The position numbers and the translations under genes are program-made. From assembly GCA_963678465.1 (NCBI GenBank), contig OY782858.1, positions 124,001 to 188,000 on the forward strand: 64,000 nucleotides of DNA. The letters run 5' to 3'. Shown in pieces: positions 8,655 to 18,201 of the stretch (positions are counted from its first letter, which is position 1; each line of letters opens with the position of its first letter). The notes under the pieces were generated by a model. The model was not told where the DNA came from, made no database searches, and saw only the letters and a list, made by a program, of their open reading frames with translations. Source of the stretch: Paludibacter sp963678465. Its GTDB lineage: Bacteria; Bacteroidota; Bacteroidia; Bacteroidales; Paludibacteraceae.

Positions 8655-10757
8655 ATGAAAACAAAAATTGTACTGCTTATGACTGCAATATCGGTTGCCG
8701 GGGCGCTGTTGGCCGGAAATCCGCTTTTGGAAACCTACAAGACACCCCATCAAACCATACCTTTCGATAAAATAAAGATAGAGCACTATATGCCTGCCTT
8801 CGAAGAGGCTATGAAACAGCATGATGCTGAAATAAAAGCCATTGTTGAAAATCCAAAGCCGGCTACTTTCGAAAATACAATCGTAGCGCTCGACCGTAGC
8901 GGGTCATTGCTCACCAAAGTGAGTTCACCTTTCTACAATTTACTTAGTTCCGAAACCAACGACGAAATGCAGGCAATTGCACAAAAGGTTTCGCCTTTGT
9001 TTACCGAACATTCCAATGCCATTCGTCTGAACGAAAAGCTCTTTGCTCGTGTGAAAGCTGTTTACGACATGAAGGGGCAGCTTAAACTTACAGCCGAACA
9101 ACAAATGCTGCTGAAAAAAACATATGATGGTTTTGCCGATAATGGCGCTAATTTGTCAGAAAAAGACAAAGCCATTTATCGTGAACTTTCCAAAGAAATG
9201 AGCATGTTGACGCTTAATTTTGGTCAGAATGCACTGAAAGAAACCAATAAATGGAACATGCTTATCACCGACAAGAATTTGTTGGACGGCCTGCCAGCCG
9301 ATGTTATTGATATGTTGGCGATGAATGCAAAAAAAGCAGGTAAAACTGGTTGGCTGCTCGACCTGAAAGCCACAACTTACGGTCCGGTTATGAAATATGC
9401 CAACAACCGCGATTTACGCCGCGAACTCTACATGGCCAACACCACTAAATGTATGTTGGGTGGTGAATACGATAACCTTGAAAATATCCGTAAGATTGCC
9501 AATACCCGCATGAAAATTGCTAATTTGCTCGGACATAAATCTTATGCCGATTACGTTTTGGTGGATCGTATGGCTGAGAAAAAAGAAAATGTAAATGATC
9601 TGTTGAATAAATTACTCGTTGCTTACAAACCAACCGCCGAAAAAGAATATGCTGAAGTGCAGGCTTATGCCGAAAAAAATGGTGCTTACTTCAAAGTGCA
9701 ATCCTGGGACTGGTCTTATTATTCCGAAAAATTGAAAGAAGAAAAATTTGCGATCAACGATGAAATGTTGAAACCTTATTTTGAACTCGAAAATGTAAAA
9801 AAAGGAGTTTTCGGTTTGGCTACTAAATTGTATGGAATAAAATTCGTTAAAAACAATACAATTCCGGTGTATCACCCTGAAGTAGATGTTTATGATGTAA
9901 TTGACGAAAAAGGTAAATTTCTGTCGGTACTTTACACTGATTTTCACCCCCGTGATGGTAAACGTGCAGGCGCCTGGATGAATGATTTTAAATCGCAATA
10001 TATGGTTGGAAAAACCGATAGCCGTCCTCAGATTACAATCGTGATGAATTTTACACGTCCTACCGAAACAAAACCGGCATTGTTAACTTACGATGAGTTG
10101 ACAACATTTTTACATGAATTCGGACACGCATTGCACGGCATGCTCACCAAGTGTACTTACGAGTCGCTTTCAGGCACCAATGTCTATCGCGATTTTGTAG
10201 AATTACCTTCGCAAATTATGGAAAACTGGGCTTCAGAAAAAGAATTTTTGGATGGTTTTGCCGTTCACTATCAAACCGGAGAAAAGATTCCTGCGTCATT
10301 GATAAAGAAAATAAAAGATGCCGAAAACTTCAATACAGCTAACTTCTGTTTACGTCAGTTGAGCTTTGGATTTTTGGATATGGCATGGCACAGTATCGAA
10401 GCACCTTACGAAGGAGATGTGATTGCAATGGAAAAAACATCTATGGCTTCGACTCAGATTTTACCGGTTATCAACGATGCTGCTATGAGTCCTACCTTCA
10501 GTCATATTTTCTCAGGTGGATATGCAGCAGGCTATTACAGTTACAAATGGGCCGAAGTGCTCGATGCCGATGCTTACTCTGTTTTTGTAAAAAATGGTAT
10601 TTTCGATAAAAAAACAGCTGCTTCGTTCCGTCAGAATATTTTGATGAAAGGCGGTACCGAACACCCGATGACACTTTACAAACGCTTCCGCGGACAAGAA
10701 CCTACTATAGATGCGTTACTGATTCGTAATGGAATTGAAGTAACAGCTTCGAAATAA
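8655..10757 (+). CDS. M3 family metallopeptidase (peptidyl-dipeptidase Dcp type)
   Basis: The 700-aa product carries the zinc site HEFGH at residues 487-491. The third ligand Glu lies about 28 residues later in FVELPSQ, the M3 arrangement. Length and the C-terminal G(Y)AAGYYSYKWAEVLDADAY motif fit the Dcp/oligopeptidase A group. A hydrophobic N-terminus (MKTKIVLLMTAISVAGALLAG) suggests export to the periplasm. It would release dipeptides or trim oligopeptides. A pullulanase gene and then an OPT peptide-transporter gene follow in the same direction. Confidence 0.92.
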   Translation: MKTKIVLLMTAISVAGALLAGNPLLETYKTPHQTIPFDKIKIEHYMPAFEEAMKQHDAEIKAIVENPKPATFENTIVALDRSGSLLTKVSSPFYNLLSSETNDEMQAIAQKVSPLFTEHSNAIRLNEKLFARVKAVYDMKGQLKLTAEQQMLLKKTYDGFADNGANLSEKDKAIYRELSKEMSMLTLNFGQNALKETNKWNMLITDKNLLDGLPADVIDMLAMNAKKAGKTGWLLDLKATTYGPVMKYANNRDLRRELYMANTTKCMLGGEYDNLENIRKIANTRMKIANLLGHKSYADYVLVDRMAEKKENVNDLLNKLLVAYKPTAEKEYAEVQAYAEKNGAYFKVQSWDWSYYSEKLKEEKFAINDEMLKPYFELENVKKGVFGLATKLYGIKFVKNNTIPVYHPEVDVYDVIDEKGKFLSVLYTDFHPRDGKRAGAWMNDFKSQYMVGKTDSRPQITIVMNFTRPTETKPALLTYDELTTFLHEFGHALHGMLTKCTYESLSGTNVYRDFVELPSQIMENWASEKEFLDGFAVHYQTGEKIPASLIKKIKDAENFNTANFCLRQLSFGFLDMAWHSIEAPYEGDVIAMEKTSMASTQILPVINDAAMSPTFSHIFSGGYAAGYYSYKWAEVLDADAYSVFVKNGIFDKKTAASFRQNILMKGGTEHPMTLYKRFRGQEPTIDALLIRNGIEVTASK

Positions 10758-10766
10758 TTTTTTTAG

Positions 10767-10802
10767 CGAGTGAAAATAGGTTTTATACTTATTTTCACTT
10801 GT
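10767..10802 (+). terminator. Candidate terminator after the M3 peptidase gene
   Basis: A 10-bp stem, AGTGAAAATA (10769-10778) with TATTTTCACT (10790-10799), is followed by TGTTTATT. The T-run is weak, so termination may be partial. Confidence 0.5.
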
Positions 10803-10856
10803 TTATTATAATGCCGATTTCATTTTTTATAAAAATAACTTTATAATATTTTTAAT

Positions 10857-12854
10857 ATGAAAGTAAATTATATTTTTATGTCATTAATGGTTGTCCTTTT
10901 GTCTGCTTGCAATAATGTTCCTAAGTATGCATCTTACGATGAATATCCTGTTTATGAAGGAAATGATCTCGAATTACAGTATTCTCCGCAGTCAAGCAAG
11001 TTCAGAGTATGGGCGCCAACGGCTACCGAAGTGAAGTTGTTGTTGTATGATAATGGCGCTGACGGTGCTGCCTACGAAACGGTTGATATGAAACGTTCGG
11101 ACAATGGAACCTGGAAAAAAGAGATCAAAGAAAATCTGAAAGGCAAATTTTATACTTTTCAGGTGCGTATTGGCGAAAAATGGCTCGACGAAACTCCGGG
11201 TATGTGGGTAAAAGCTACTGGTGTTAACGGTAAGCGTGCAGCCATTATCGATATGGACGAAACTAACCCTGATAATTGGGAGAATGATGTGCGTCCGGCT
11301 CTTAAAAATGCTACAGATATTATTCTTTACGAAGTGCACGTGCGCGATTTCTCGGTTTCTCCTAATTCAGGGATGAAAAACAAAGGTAAATTTCTTGCCT
11401 TCACCGAGCATGGAACAAAAAATACGATGGGTGAAGCTACAGGTATCGATCACTTAAAAGAATTGGGTGTTACGCATGTTCATTTGCTTCCTTCTTTCGA
11501 TTATGCATCGATTGACGAAACAAAACTCAACGAGAATAAATACAATTGGGGGTATGATCCGCTGAACTTTAATGTTCCCGAAGGTGGATATTCAACCAAT
11601 CCGCATGATCCGACGAGTCGTATCCGCGAATTTAAACAAATGGTTCAGGCACTTCATAACTCAGGCATCCGTGTGGTAATGGATGTGGTGTATAATCATA
11701 CATTTACAGGCGAAAAATCGCATTTGAATCTGCTAGCACCCGGCTATTTTTACCGAATGAATGCCGACAGTACATGGTCGAATGCTTCAGGTTGTGGCAA
11801 CGAAACTGCTTCTGAGCGTCCGATGATGCGTAAATTTATTGTAGAATCGGTGGTTTATTGGGCAACTGAATATCACGTGGATGGATTTCGTTTCGACTTG
11901 ATGGGCATACATGACATCGAAACAATGAACGAAATTCGTGCTGCGCTGGACAAAATTGATCCCAGTATTTTTATGTATGGCGAAGGCTGGACTGCCTCAG
12001 GTTCACCGCTTGCCGAGGAAAAAAGAGCTGTAAAGAAAAATGCAAAGCTTCTTGAAGAAATTGCTGTGTTCAGTGATGACATTCGCGATGCGCTAAAGGG
12101 GAGTTGGATGCATGCCGAGATTCCGGGTTTTGTTTCGGGAATCGATAGTCTCGAAGAAAGCGTTAAGTTTGGAGTTGTAGGGGCTACCGAACATCGTCAG
12201 GTTGACTACAGTAAGCTTATTTATTCAAAAGAACCTTATGTGAACAATCCAACGCAAATCATTAATTACGTTTCATGTCATGATGATATGTGTTTGGTGG
12301 ATAAGCTAAAAGAAGCAAAACCGGCTGACGCTACTGACGATGAACTCATCCGGTTCAATAAGTTGGCTCAGACCATAGTGTTTACTTCGCAAGGTGTTCC
12401 GTTTATTTATGCGGGTGAAGAGCTTTATCGTAGCAAAAAGGGTGTACACAATACCTATCAGTCGCCCGACTCTATTAACCAGATCAATTGGGACAATAAA
12501 ACACAATTCAAAGATGTTTTTAATTATTATCAGGGACTGATTTCGCTGCGCAAAGCACACGCTGCTTTCCGTATACCAACGCAGGAAATGATGCAAAAAC
12601 ATCTTGTTTTTATAGATTCAATGGCACCAAATGTGGTGGGATACATGCTTAAAGACCATGTGAACGGCGAAAAATGGAAGGATATTCTTGTGATGTACAA
12701 CGGAAACCGCAAGCCGGTAACTGTAGATATCCCTGAAGGTGATTGGAATGTGGTTTGCCACGATGGACAAATCAATCTTTCCGGAATGATGAAGCCCAAA
12801 TCCACCAAATTTGTCCTTGCACCTTCATCGGCAAGTATTATGTATGTGGATTGA
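10857..12854 (+). CDS. pulA: Type I pullulanase (GH13), lipoprotein
   Basis: The 665-aa product begins with a lipoprotein signal (lipobox LSAC, C18), so it is membrane-anchored and possibly surface-exposed. A CBM48-like N-terminal domain (FRVWAPTATEVKLLLYD) precedes the GH13 barrel. The type I pullulanase signature YNWGYDP starts at residue 229. D347 (FRFDLMG) is the predicted nucleophile, E376 (YGEGW) the acid/base, and YVSCHD supplies the transition-state Asp. It cleaves alpha-1,6 branches in pullulan, starch or glycogen. No other starch genes lie nearby. Confidence 0.92.
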   Translation: MKVNYIFMSLMVVLLSACNNVPKYASYDEYPVYEGNDLELQYSPQSSKFRVWAPTATEVKLLLYDNGADGAAYETVDMKRSDNGTWKKEIKENLKGKFYTFQVRIGEKWLDETPGMWVKATGVNGKRAAIIDMDETNPDNWENDVRPALKNATDIILYEVHVRDFSVSPNSGMKNKGKFLAFTEHGTKNTMGEATGIDHLKELGVTHVHLLPSFDYASIDETKLNENKYNWGYDPLNFNVPEGGYSTNPHDPTSRIREFKQMVQALHNSGIRVVMDVVYNHTFTGEKSHLNLLAPGYFYRMNADSTWSNASGCGNETASERPMMRKFIVESVVYWATEYHVDGFRFDLMGIHDIETMNEIRAALDKIDPSIFMYGEGWTASGSPLAEEKRAVKKNAKLLEEIAVFSDDIRDALKGSWMHAEIPGFVSGIDSLEESVKFGVVGATEHRQVDYSKLIYSKEPYVNNPTQIINYVSCHDDMCLVDKLKEAKPADATDDELIRFNKLAQTIVFTSQGVPFIYAGEELYRSKKGVHNTYQSPDSINQINWDNKTQFKDVFNYYQGLISLRKAHAAFRIPTQEMMQKHLVFIDSMAPNVVGYMLKDHVNGEKWKDILVMYNGNRKPVTVDIPEGDWNVVCHDGQINLSGMMKPKSTKFVLAPSSASIMYVD

Positions 12855-12936
12855 TTTATTTTTCGAAAAATATAAAAATTATTATTCATCTATTTTGAAT
12901 TAATATTCAAAAAGTAAGAACTTTATAAATTTATTT

Positions 12937-14934
12937 ATGCACGAAGAAGAGAAAATTACCGGTTTGCCCGAGAATGCATCCCGGGAGTTACGCGAAGGCG
13001 AAGAGTATAAACCATTGTTGTCGTCGGATAGAGAATATTCAGAAGTAAATGCTCGTTCAGTAAGTTTGGGACTTATGATGGCGGTGCTGTTTTCGGCAGC
13101 GGCTGCTTATCTTGGGCTCAAAATCGGACAGGTGTTCGAAGCAGCTATTCCTATTGCCATAATTGCTGTTGGGCTTTCAAGCGCATCGAAGCGCAAAGGT
13201 GCTTTGGGCGAAAATGTGATTATTCAATCCATTGGTGCTAGTTCCGGTGTGGTGGTGGCCGGAGCTATTTTTACATTACCGGCACTTTACATACTTAAGG
13301 ACAAATATGATGAAATTACGGTTAGCTTTATGCAGGTGTTCCTGAGTTCGTTACTTGGCGGTATTTTGGGTATTTTATTTATGATTCCTTTCCGTAAATA
13401 CTTTGTGTCGGACATGCATGGCAAATATCCTTTCCCCGAAGCTACAGCTACTACTCAGGTGCTCGTTTCCGGCGAAAAAGGTGGCGACCAGGCCAAACCT
13501 CTGATTTTAGCCGGAGCTATTGGTGGAATTTACGATTTTGTAGTGGCCACTTTCGGTTCTTGGGCCGAAACTTTCAGTACACGCGTGTTGCCCTATGGCG
13601 AGGCTTTGGCCGAAAAAGCAAAAGTGGTTTTCAAACTAAATGTGGGTGCGGCTGTACTTGGTCTTGGCTATATTGTCGGACTTAAATATTCAGCTATTAT
13701 TGTTGCCGGATCAGCACTCATCTGGTTTGTGATTGTTCCATTGTTGCCAATGATGGGCGATCAGTTTGCTCAGGTGCTCAATCCAACTTTCACAGGATTA
13801 TTGTCCGATGTTCAACCCGAAGTGATATTCAAGGAATTTGCACGTCATATTGGAATTGGTGGAATTGCTATGGCGGGTATTATTGGTATTATTCGCTCGT
13901 GGGGTATAATTAAAAGTGCTGTAGGGCTTGCTGCAAAAGAATTCAAAGGAAAAGGTCAGGCGGTAGATGCTAAAGTGAAACGCACTCAGCGTGATCTTTC
14001 GATGAAAATAATCACAATCGGAGTCGTGTTGGCATTGGTAGCTACTTATGCTTTCTTTTATTTTGGAGTTTTCGAATTTAACCTGCTTTATGCCACAGTT
14101 GGTATTATCGTCGTAGCAGTTATTGCTTTTCTGTTCACTACAGTTGCTGCAAATGCAATTGCAATTGTTGGTACTAATCCGGTTTCGGGAATGACCCTGA
14201 TGACCCTGATTTTGGCTTCGGTAGTGATGGTGGCTGTAGGTCTGAAAGGAACTACCGGCATGGTGGCGGCTTTGGTAATTGGAGGTGTGGTTTGCACGGC
14301 ATTGTCGATGGCTGGCGGTTTTATTACCGACTTAAAAATTGGCTACTGGATCGGAACTACTCCTGCAAAACAGCAAACATGGAAATTTCTTGGTACGTTG
14401 GTTTCGGCGGCTACAGTAGGTGGTGTAATCATGGTGTTGAATAAAACCTACGGATTTACAGGTGATAACGCTTTGGTAGCACCTCAGGCCAATGCAATGG
14501 CTGCTGTGATTGAACCATTGATGTCGGGTGCTGGCGCTCCATGGTATTTGTATGCTATAGGTGCTTTGATTTCTATCGTACTTACTTTCTTTAAAATACC
14601 GGCATTGGCTTTTGCTTTGGGTATGTTTATTCCTATGGAATTGAATGCTCCGCTATTGGTGGGTGGTTTGATCAGCTGGTTCGTTTCTACACGTTCCAAA
14701 GACAAAGCGCTGAACACAGCCCGTCACGAAAAAGGTACATTGCTGGCTTCTGGTTTCATAGCCGGAGGCGCTCTGATGGGCGTTGTGAGTGCTGGTTTGC
14801 GTTTTGGTGGTGTGAATCTTATGAATGCCGAATGGGTAGAAAGCAACGGCGCTCAGTGGCTCGGACTTGTAATGTATGGCGCTATTATCGGTTATCTGAT
14901 ATGGGATGCAATGAGAGCAAAACTCAGTAAATAA
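12937..14934 (+). CDS. OPT family oligopeptide transporter
   Basis: The 665-aa protein has a soluble start (about 35 residues) followed by many hydrophobic helices. The pattern SLGLMMAVLFSAAAAYLGLKIGQVFEAAIPIAI and later KYPFPEATATTQVLVSGEKGG is characteristic of bacterial OPT transporters, which import oligopeptides or metal chelates using proton coupling. Length is normal for the bacterial group. The M3 peptidase two genes upstream makes peptide uptake plausible. A GC-rich terminator follows. Confidence 0.9.
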   Translation: MHEEEKITGLPENASRELREGEEYKPLLSSDREYSEVNARSVSLGLMMAVLFSAAAAYLGLKIGQVFEAAIPIAIIAVGLSSASKRKGALGENVIIQSIGASSGVVVAGAIFTLPALYILKDKYDEITVSFMQVFLSSLLGGILGILFMIPFRKYFVSDMHGKYPFPEATATTQVLVSGEKGGDQAKPLILAGAIGGIYDFVVATFGSWAETFSTRVLPYGEALAEKAKVVFKLNVGAAVLGLGYIVGLKYSAIIVAGSALIWFVIVPLLPMMGDQFAQVLNPTFTGLLSDVQPEVIFKEFARHIGIGGIAMAGIIGIIRSWGIIKSAVGLAAKEFKGKGQAVDAKVKRTQRDLSMKIITIGVVLALVATYAFFYFGVFEFNLLYATVGIIVVAVIAFLFTTVAANAIAIVGTNPVSGMTLMTLILASVVMVAVGLKGTTGMVAALVIGGVVCTALSMAGGFITDLKIGYWIGTTPAKQQTWKFLGTLVSAATVGGVIMVLNKTYGFTGDNALVAPQANAMAAVIEPLMSGAGAPWYLYAIGALISIVLTFFKIPALAFALGMFIPMELNAPLLVGGLISWFVSTRSKDKALNTARHEKGTLLASGFIAGGALMGVVSAGLRFGGVNLMNAEWVESNGAQWLGLVMYGAIIGYLIWDAMRAKLSK

Positions 14935-14957
14935 GCTTTTCTGCTTTTCAAATAATA

Positions 14958-14997
14958 AGAACCGGCTCGGGAGGTAATAACCTGCAGCCGGTTTTTT
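14958..14997 (+). terminator. Terminator after the OPT transporter gene
   Basis: The stem AACCGGCT (14960-14967) pairs with AGCCGGTT (14986-14993), with a smaller inner hairpin, and is followed directly by a T-run. Confidence 0.8.
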
Positions 14998-15138
14998 CAA
15001 TATTATAAGCAAAAATAATATGGTATTACCGCAGATCAAAAGATTTAATGTGAAAAATAAACAAACAAAATTAGTTGTATTCTGTTTTAGTTGTAATATA
15101 AAAACAAGAAACATTTCAATAAAAATAAGCGGATAAAT

Positions 15139-16059
15139 ATGTCGAAAAATAAATGGACACTTGCTGATATGCCCGACTTGTCGGGTAAAGTAATCATTGT
15201 AACAGGAGGAAATGGAGGGCTTGGTTTTCAGGCTGTAAAAGCATTTGCCAATAAAGGTGCTGAAGTCATCATTGCCTGTCGTTCGGATAAAAAAGGTGAA
15301 GCTGCAAAAGAGGAAATTCAGAAATTGCAGCCAGATGCCAAAATTGCAGTAATGAAGCTTGATTTGTCAGATTTTTCATCCGTGAGAAATTTTGCAGATA
15401 CATTTAATGCCGGATATAATCAGCTAGACATTTTGCTGAATAATGCCGGCATAATGATGACGCCTTACGGGAAAACAGTTGATGGCATCGAGTTACAGCA
15501 GGGAACTAATTATTTCGGGCATTTTTTGCTGACTGGACTTTTGATGGAGAAATTAAAAAGCACTCCAAAATCGCGCGTTGTGTGCGTAAGTAGCATTGCT
15601 CATAAAACAAGAAAGATGAATTTCCACGATTTGTTGTATGAAAAAGATGAAAAGTACACTCCTATGGGCGCTTATTCCCGCTCCAAGCTCGAGGCTTTGC
15701 ACTTTACATTCGGACTGCAACGTTACTTTAAGTCAAACAAAATAGATGCAGTGGCTACAGTTGCGCATCCGGGTGTGTCCGATACCAATTTATTCAATCA
15801 GGTTGGCAGCGATTTTTTCAGAAAAATGTTTATGCCATTGTTCAAGTGGTTTGTGCAGCCAGCGGATATGGGAGCATTGCCGCTTTTGCGGGCAGCTGTT
15901 GATCCCGATGCAAAAGGAGGTGAGTTTTATGGTCCCGACGGAATGGGTGGGGTGAAGGGCTATCCTGTGGTGGTGAAGGCGAAAAAACATGCATATAAAG
16001 AGAAACATACCCGTAAATTATGGAAGTATTCCGAAAAACTTACAGGCTTTAAATTTTGA
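15139..16059 (+). CDS. SDR family oxidoreductase
   Basis: The 306-aa classical-type short-chain dehydrogenase has the Rossmann motif TGGNGGLG at 22-29, NNAG at about 102-105, a serine in VVCVSSIA and the catalytic YSRSK at about 178. The overall pattern, including the LDLSDFSSVRNFAD stretch, resembles the retinol dehydrogenase/WW-oxidoreductase-like branch. The substrate is unknown. It stands alone and converges on dps across a shared terminator. Confidence 0.85.
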   Translation: MSKNKWTLADMPDLSGKVIIVTGGNGGLGFQAVKAFANKGAEVIIACRSDKKGEAAKEEIQKLQPDAKIAVMKLDLSDFSSVRNFADTFNAGYNQLDILLNNAGIMMTPYGKTVDGIELQQGTNYFGHFLLTGLLMEKLKSTPKSRVVCVSSIAHKTRKMNFHDLLYEKDEKYTPMGAYSRSKLEALHFTFGLQRYFKSNKIDAVATVAHPGVSDTNLFNQVGSDFFRKMFMPLFKWFVQPADMGALPLLRAAVDPDAKGGEFYGPDGMGGVKGYPVVVKAKKHAYKEKHTRKLWKYSEKLTGFKF

Positions 16060-16069
16060 AAAAGTAAAC

Positions 16070-16115
16070 AAAGGCTGATGAATGGATTTTTCCAAACATC
16101 AGCCTTTATTTTTTT
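16070..16115. terminator. Terminator between the SDR gene and dps
   Basis: The stem AAAGGCTGATG (16070-16080) pairs with CATCAGCCTTT (16097-16107), with an inner TGGA/TCCA pair and a T-run after it. Confidence 0.8.
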
Positions 16116-16125
16116 ATGATATGAA

Positions 16126-16602
16126 TTATTTACTTGAGTACGCTGTCAGCATCCAAAGTTGTTTTTCCTGTTCTTTGATATAGTCGCTCATCATAGCCAC
16201 AGTTGCTTCATCGCCGGCTTCGGAAGCCATTTTCAAGATGTTACGTTCGGACTCCAGAAAATACGATGTGGTTTCCATAACATGTTTAATTCCTTCGTTG
16301 CCGCTTGTTACATATCCGCTTTCTTTTACTTTGGTTATTTTCAGATATTCGCTGAAATTGTGCACCGGTATTCCGTCGAGCATTAGGATACGTTCGGCTA
16401 TTTCATCCACTTTTTCGGCGGCATTGTTGTACATGCTTTCGAATTGTGCGTGCATAACGTAAAAATCTTTTCCTTTTACATTCCAGTGAAAACCGCGAAG
16501 GTTACTGTAGTATACCTGATAATCGGCCAATAATTGTTGTAAAGCGCTTACTACGTTTTTTACTGATTCGGCATTCAGTTTTGTGAAATCTAATGTTTTC
16601 AT
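16126..16602 (-). CDS. dps: Dps-family ferritin-like DNA-protection protein
   Basis: The 158-aa product is counted from the ATG at 16602 (MKTLDFTKLNAES); a longer frame exists but would begin upstream of the likely transcription start. It has the Dps ferroxidase pattern: HWNVKGKDFYVMHAQFESMYNNAAEKVDEIAERI, with the His, Asp and Glu ligands shared between subunits. Dps forms 12-mers that oxidise and store iron with peroxide, and can coat DNA. Its promoter carries a perfect inverted repeat at 16663-16712, suggesting oxidative or iron control. Confidence 0.93.
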   Translation of the reverse strand: MKTLDFTKLNAESVKNVVSALQQLLADYQVYYSNLRGFHWNVKGKDFYVMHAQFESMYNNAAEKVDEIAERILMLDGIPVHNFSEYLKITKVKESGYVTSGNEGIKHVMETTSYFLESERNILKMASEAGDEATVAMMSDYIKEQEKQLWMLTAYSSK

Positions 16603-16650
16603 AATTTTAATTTTTATGTTTGTTATTCGTATTATTTCTTGTTTGTGATA

Positions 16651-16682
16651 CAAAGATAACGTATTTATCTATATTGTGCAAA
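16651..16682 (-). promoter_or_regulatory. Bacteroidota-type promoter for dps
   Basis: On the minus strand, TTTG (16682-16679), a 20-bp spacer and TATCTTTG (16658-16651) match the consensus exactly. The predicted start of transcription is near 16644, giving a leader of about 40 nt before the dps ATG. Confidence 0.75.
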
Positions 16683-16712
16683 TAGATATTTAAAATATCG
16701 ATATAGATAAAT
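16663..16712. promoter_or_regulatory. Candidate operator: nested inverted repeats over the dps promoter
   Basis: ATTTATCTATAT (16663-16674) is perfectly repeated inverted as ATATAGATAAAT (16701-16712). Between the arms sits a second 15-bp palindrome, GATATTTAAAATATC (16685-16699). The left arm falls between the -33 and -7 boxes of the dps promoter. I infer a dimer or tetramer binding site for a peroxide or metal regulator; the protein is not identifiable from this window. Confidence 0.55.
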
Positions 16713-16740
16713 GTAATGAATAGGCCGACGATATGTACAA

Positions 16741-16772
16741 AAAAAGCCCTGAACAATTTGTTCAGGGCTTTA
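16741..16772 (-). terminator. Terminator after the L31 gene
   Basis: The stem AAGCCCTGAAC (16744-16754) pairs with GTTCAGGGCTT (16760-16770) with a 5-nt loop. The plus-strand A-run at 16736-16745 becomes a T-run on the minus strand. Confidence 0.85.
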
Positions 16773-16795
16773 CAATACATTTAAAAATTTAAATG

Positions 16796-17056
16796 TTATT
16801 TTTTTGCTTCCATGCGTTTTGCATAACGGTTCATGAATTTGTCAACACGTCCGGCAGTATCTACCAATTTGGATTTTCCAGTGTAGAAAGGGTGTGACGA
16901 ACTCGAAATTTCCATTTTAACGATAGGATAGGTAACACCATCAATTTCGATATTTTCTTTGGTGTTTACAGTTGAACGTGAGAAAAAAGTATCGCCGTTC
17001 GACATATCTTTAAATACCACGGTGCGATAGTTTTCTGGGTGAATTCCGCTTTTCAT
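16796..17056 (-). CDS. rpmE2: 50S ribosomal protein L31, type B
   Basis: The 86-aa product starts MKSGIHPENYRTVVFKDMSNGDTF and contains the long-form L31 core (SSSHPFYTGKSKLVDTAGRVDKFMNRY). It has no cysteines, so it lacks the zinc-binding CxxC of type A L31; type B forms are used under zinc limitation or as the only copy. It binds the large subunit near the central protuberance. It is a single-gene unit with an exact-consensus promoter and its own terminator. Confidence 0.95.
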   Translation of the reverse strand: MKSGIHPENYRTVVFKDMSNGDTFFSRSTVNTKENIEIDGVTYPIVKMEISSSSHPFYTGKSKLVDTAGRVDKFMNRYAKRMEAKK

Positions 17057-17097
17057 ATCTTAATTTTTTTATTATTTTTCTTTTCTTTTTGGGCTTG

Positions 17098-17129
17098 CAA
17101 AAATACAAACTTTCTGTCTAATAATCAAA
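17098..17129 (-). promoter_or_regulatory. Bacteroidota-type promoter for rpmE2
   Basis: On the minus strand, TTTG (17129-17126), a 20-bp spacer and TATTTTTG (17105-17098) match the consensus exactly. The leader before the ATG at 17056 would be about 35 nt. Confidence 0.7.
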
Positions 17130-17225
17130 TAATTTGTGCTGAATTTTGATTTTTGTTTCGAAATAATCTTTTTATTTTCATTATCTTTCAGTATATCAGA
17201 TTTTTAATGAATTTTTGACCTGTGC

Positions 17226-18122
17226 TTAAGATCCTAAAAATAAAAAAATCATACCTATAATTACCCCAAACATGTCAATAAGTTTTAGTTTCAGGTTTTT
17301 ATCATGCATCACTAAAGCGCCATACAAGAAAGGCACAATTACTCCCGCCCTACGTACAGTGGACACGATAGAGATGAGTGAGTCGGGCAGCGATAGTGCG
17401 TAAAAATAGGCAAAATCGGCCGAAACGAGAAAAACTGAGATAAAAGCTATCGACCATCTGAATTGAAATGGAGTGGTGTTTTTACGTCCCGGATACCACA
17501 GAAAATACGTGATAAGTCCCATTATAATGGCCTGATAAAATGTGTAATAGGTTTGTACGGCCATGTGATCGAACTGACCGAGCAAATATTTATCGTACAA
17601 GCCACTGATGGCTCCTGTTAAAGTCGCTAAAATGATGAATATGATCCATTTGTTTGCTCCGGCCGAAAAACCTTCTTTTTTACCGGCAAACGAAAACATA
17701 AAAAAGGAGACAAGGGTAATGGCCACGCCGGCCATTTGGAAGCCCGAAAGTTTCTCCCCAAAAATAAGTACACCTCCGATAACTACCCAAACAGGTTGCG
17801 TTGCTTTGATGGGCGAGGCAATTGTAATTGGTAAATGTTTCATGGCAAAATAGGCAAAAAGCCACGAAGAAAGCACAATGACTGCTTTTAGGATTAGAAA
17901 AAGATGAGTCCTGAAATCGACCGAAGGAACAAAGAAAGGAGTGCCCTCCAGCCATTGAGGATGAATGTTTGAAATGATTAAAAAGGGAGAAAGAATGCTA
18001 CACGAAAATAAAATTGACGAAAATAAAACAGGAATCACGGCATTGTTTTGCAATGATACCTTTTTGCTTACATCATAAACGCCAAGCAAAAGTGCTGATA
18101 AAAATCCAAGTGCTAACCACAT
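17226..18122 (-). CDS. EamA/DMT superfamily transporter
   Basis: The 298-aa product has about ten hydrophobic helices in two EamA-like halves. The first half ends near residue 140 with the ITIASPIKATQPVWVVIGGVLIFGEKLSG pattern. The second half ends with SIVSTVRRAGVIVPFLYGALVMHDKNLKLKLIDMFGVIIGMIFLFLG. DMT transporters export metabolites or amino acids; the substrate cannot be told. It is transcribed on the minus strand, 79 bp after truA, and may share that transcript. Confidence 0.85.
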   Translation of the reverse strand: MWLALGFLSALLLGVYDVSKKVSLQNNAVIPVLFSSILFSCSILSPFLIISNIHPQWLEGTPFFVPSVDFRTHLFLILKAVIVLSSWLFAYFAMKHLPITIASPIKATQPVWVVIGGVLIFGEKLSGFQMAGVAITLVSFFMFSFAGKKEGFSAGANKWIIFIILATLTGAISGLYDKYLLGQFDHMAVQTYYTFYQAIIMGLITYFLWYPGRKNTTPFQFRWSIAFISVFLVSADFAYFYALSLPDSLISIVSTVRRAGVIVPFLYGALVMHDKNLKLKLIDMFGVIIGMIFLFLGS

Positions 18123-18201
18123 TACAATTAATAGTTTACAATTTACGATTCAATGGTTAACAAAGGTGTTCGAATTATTATAAATTTGAGTTGTTGGCAA
18201 T

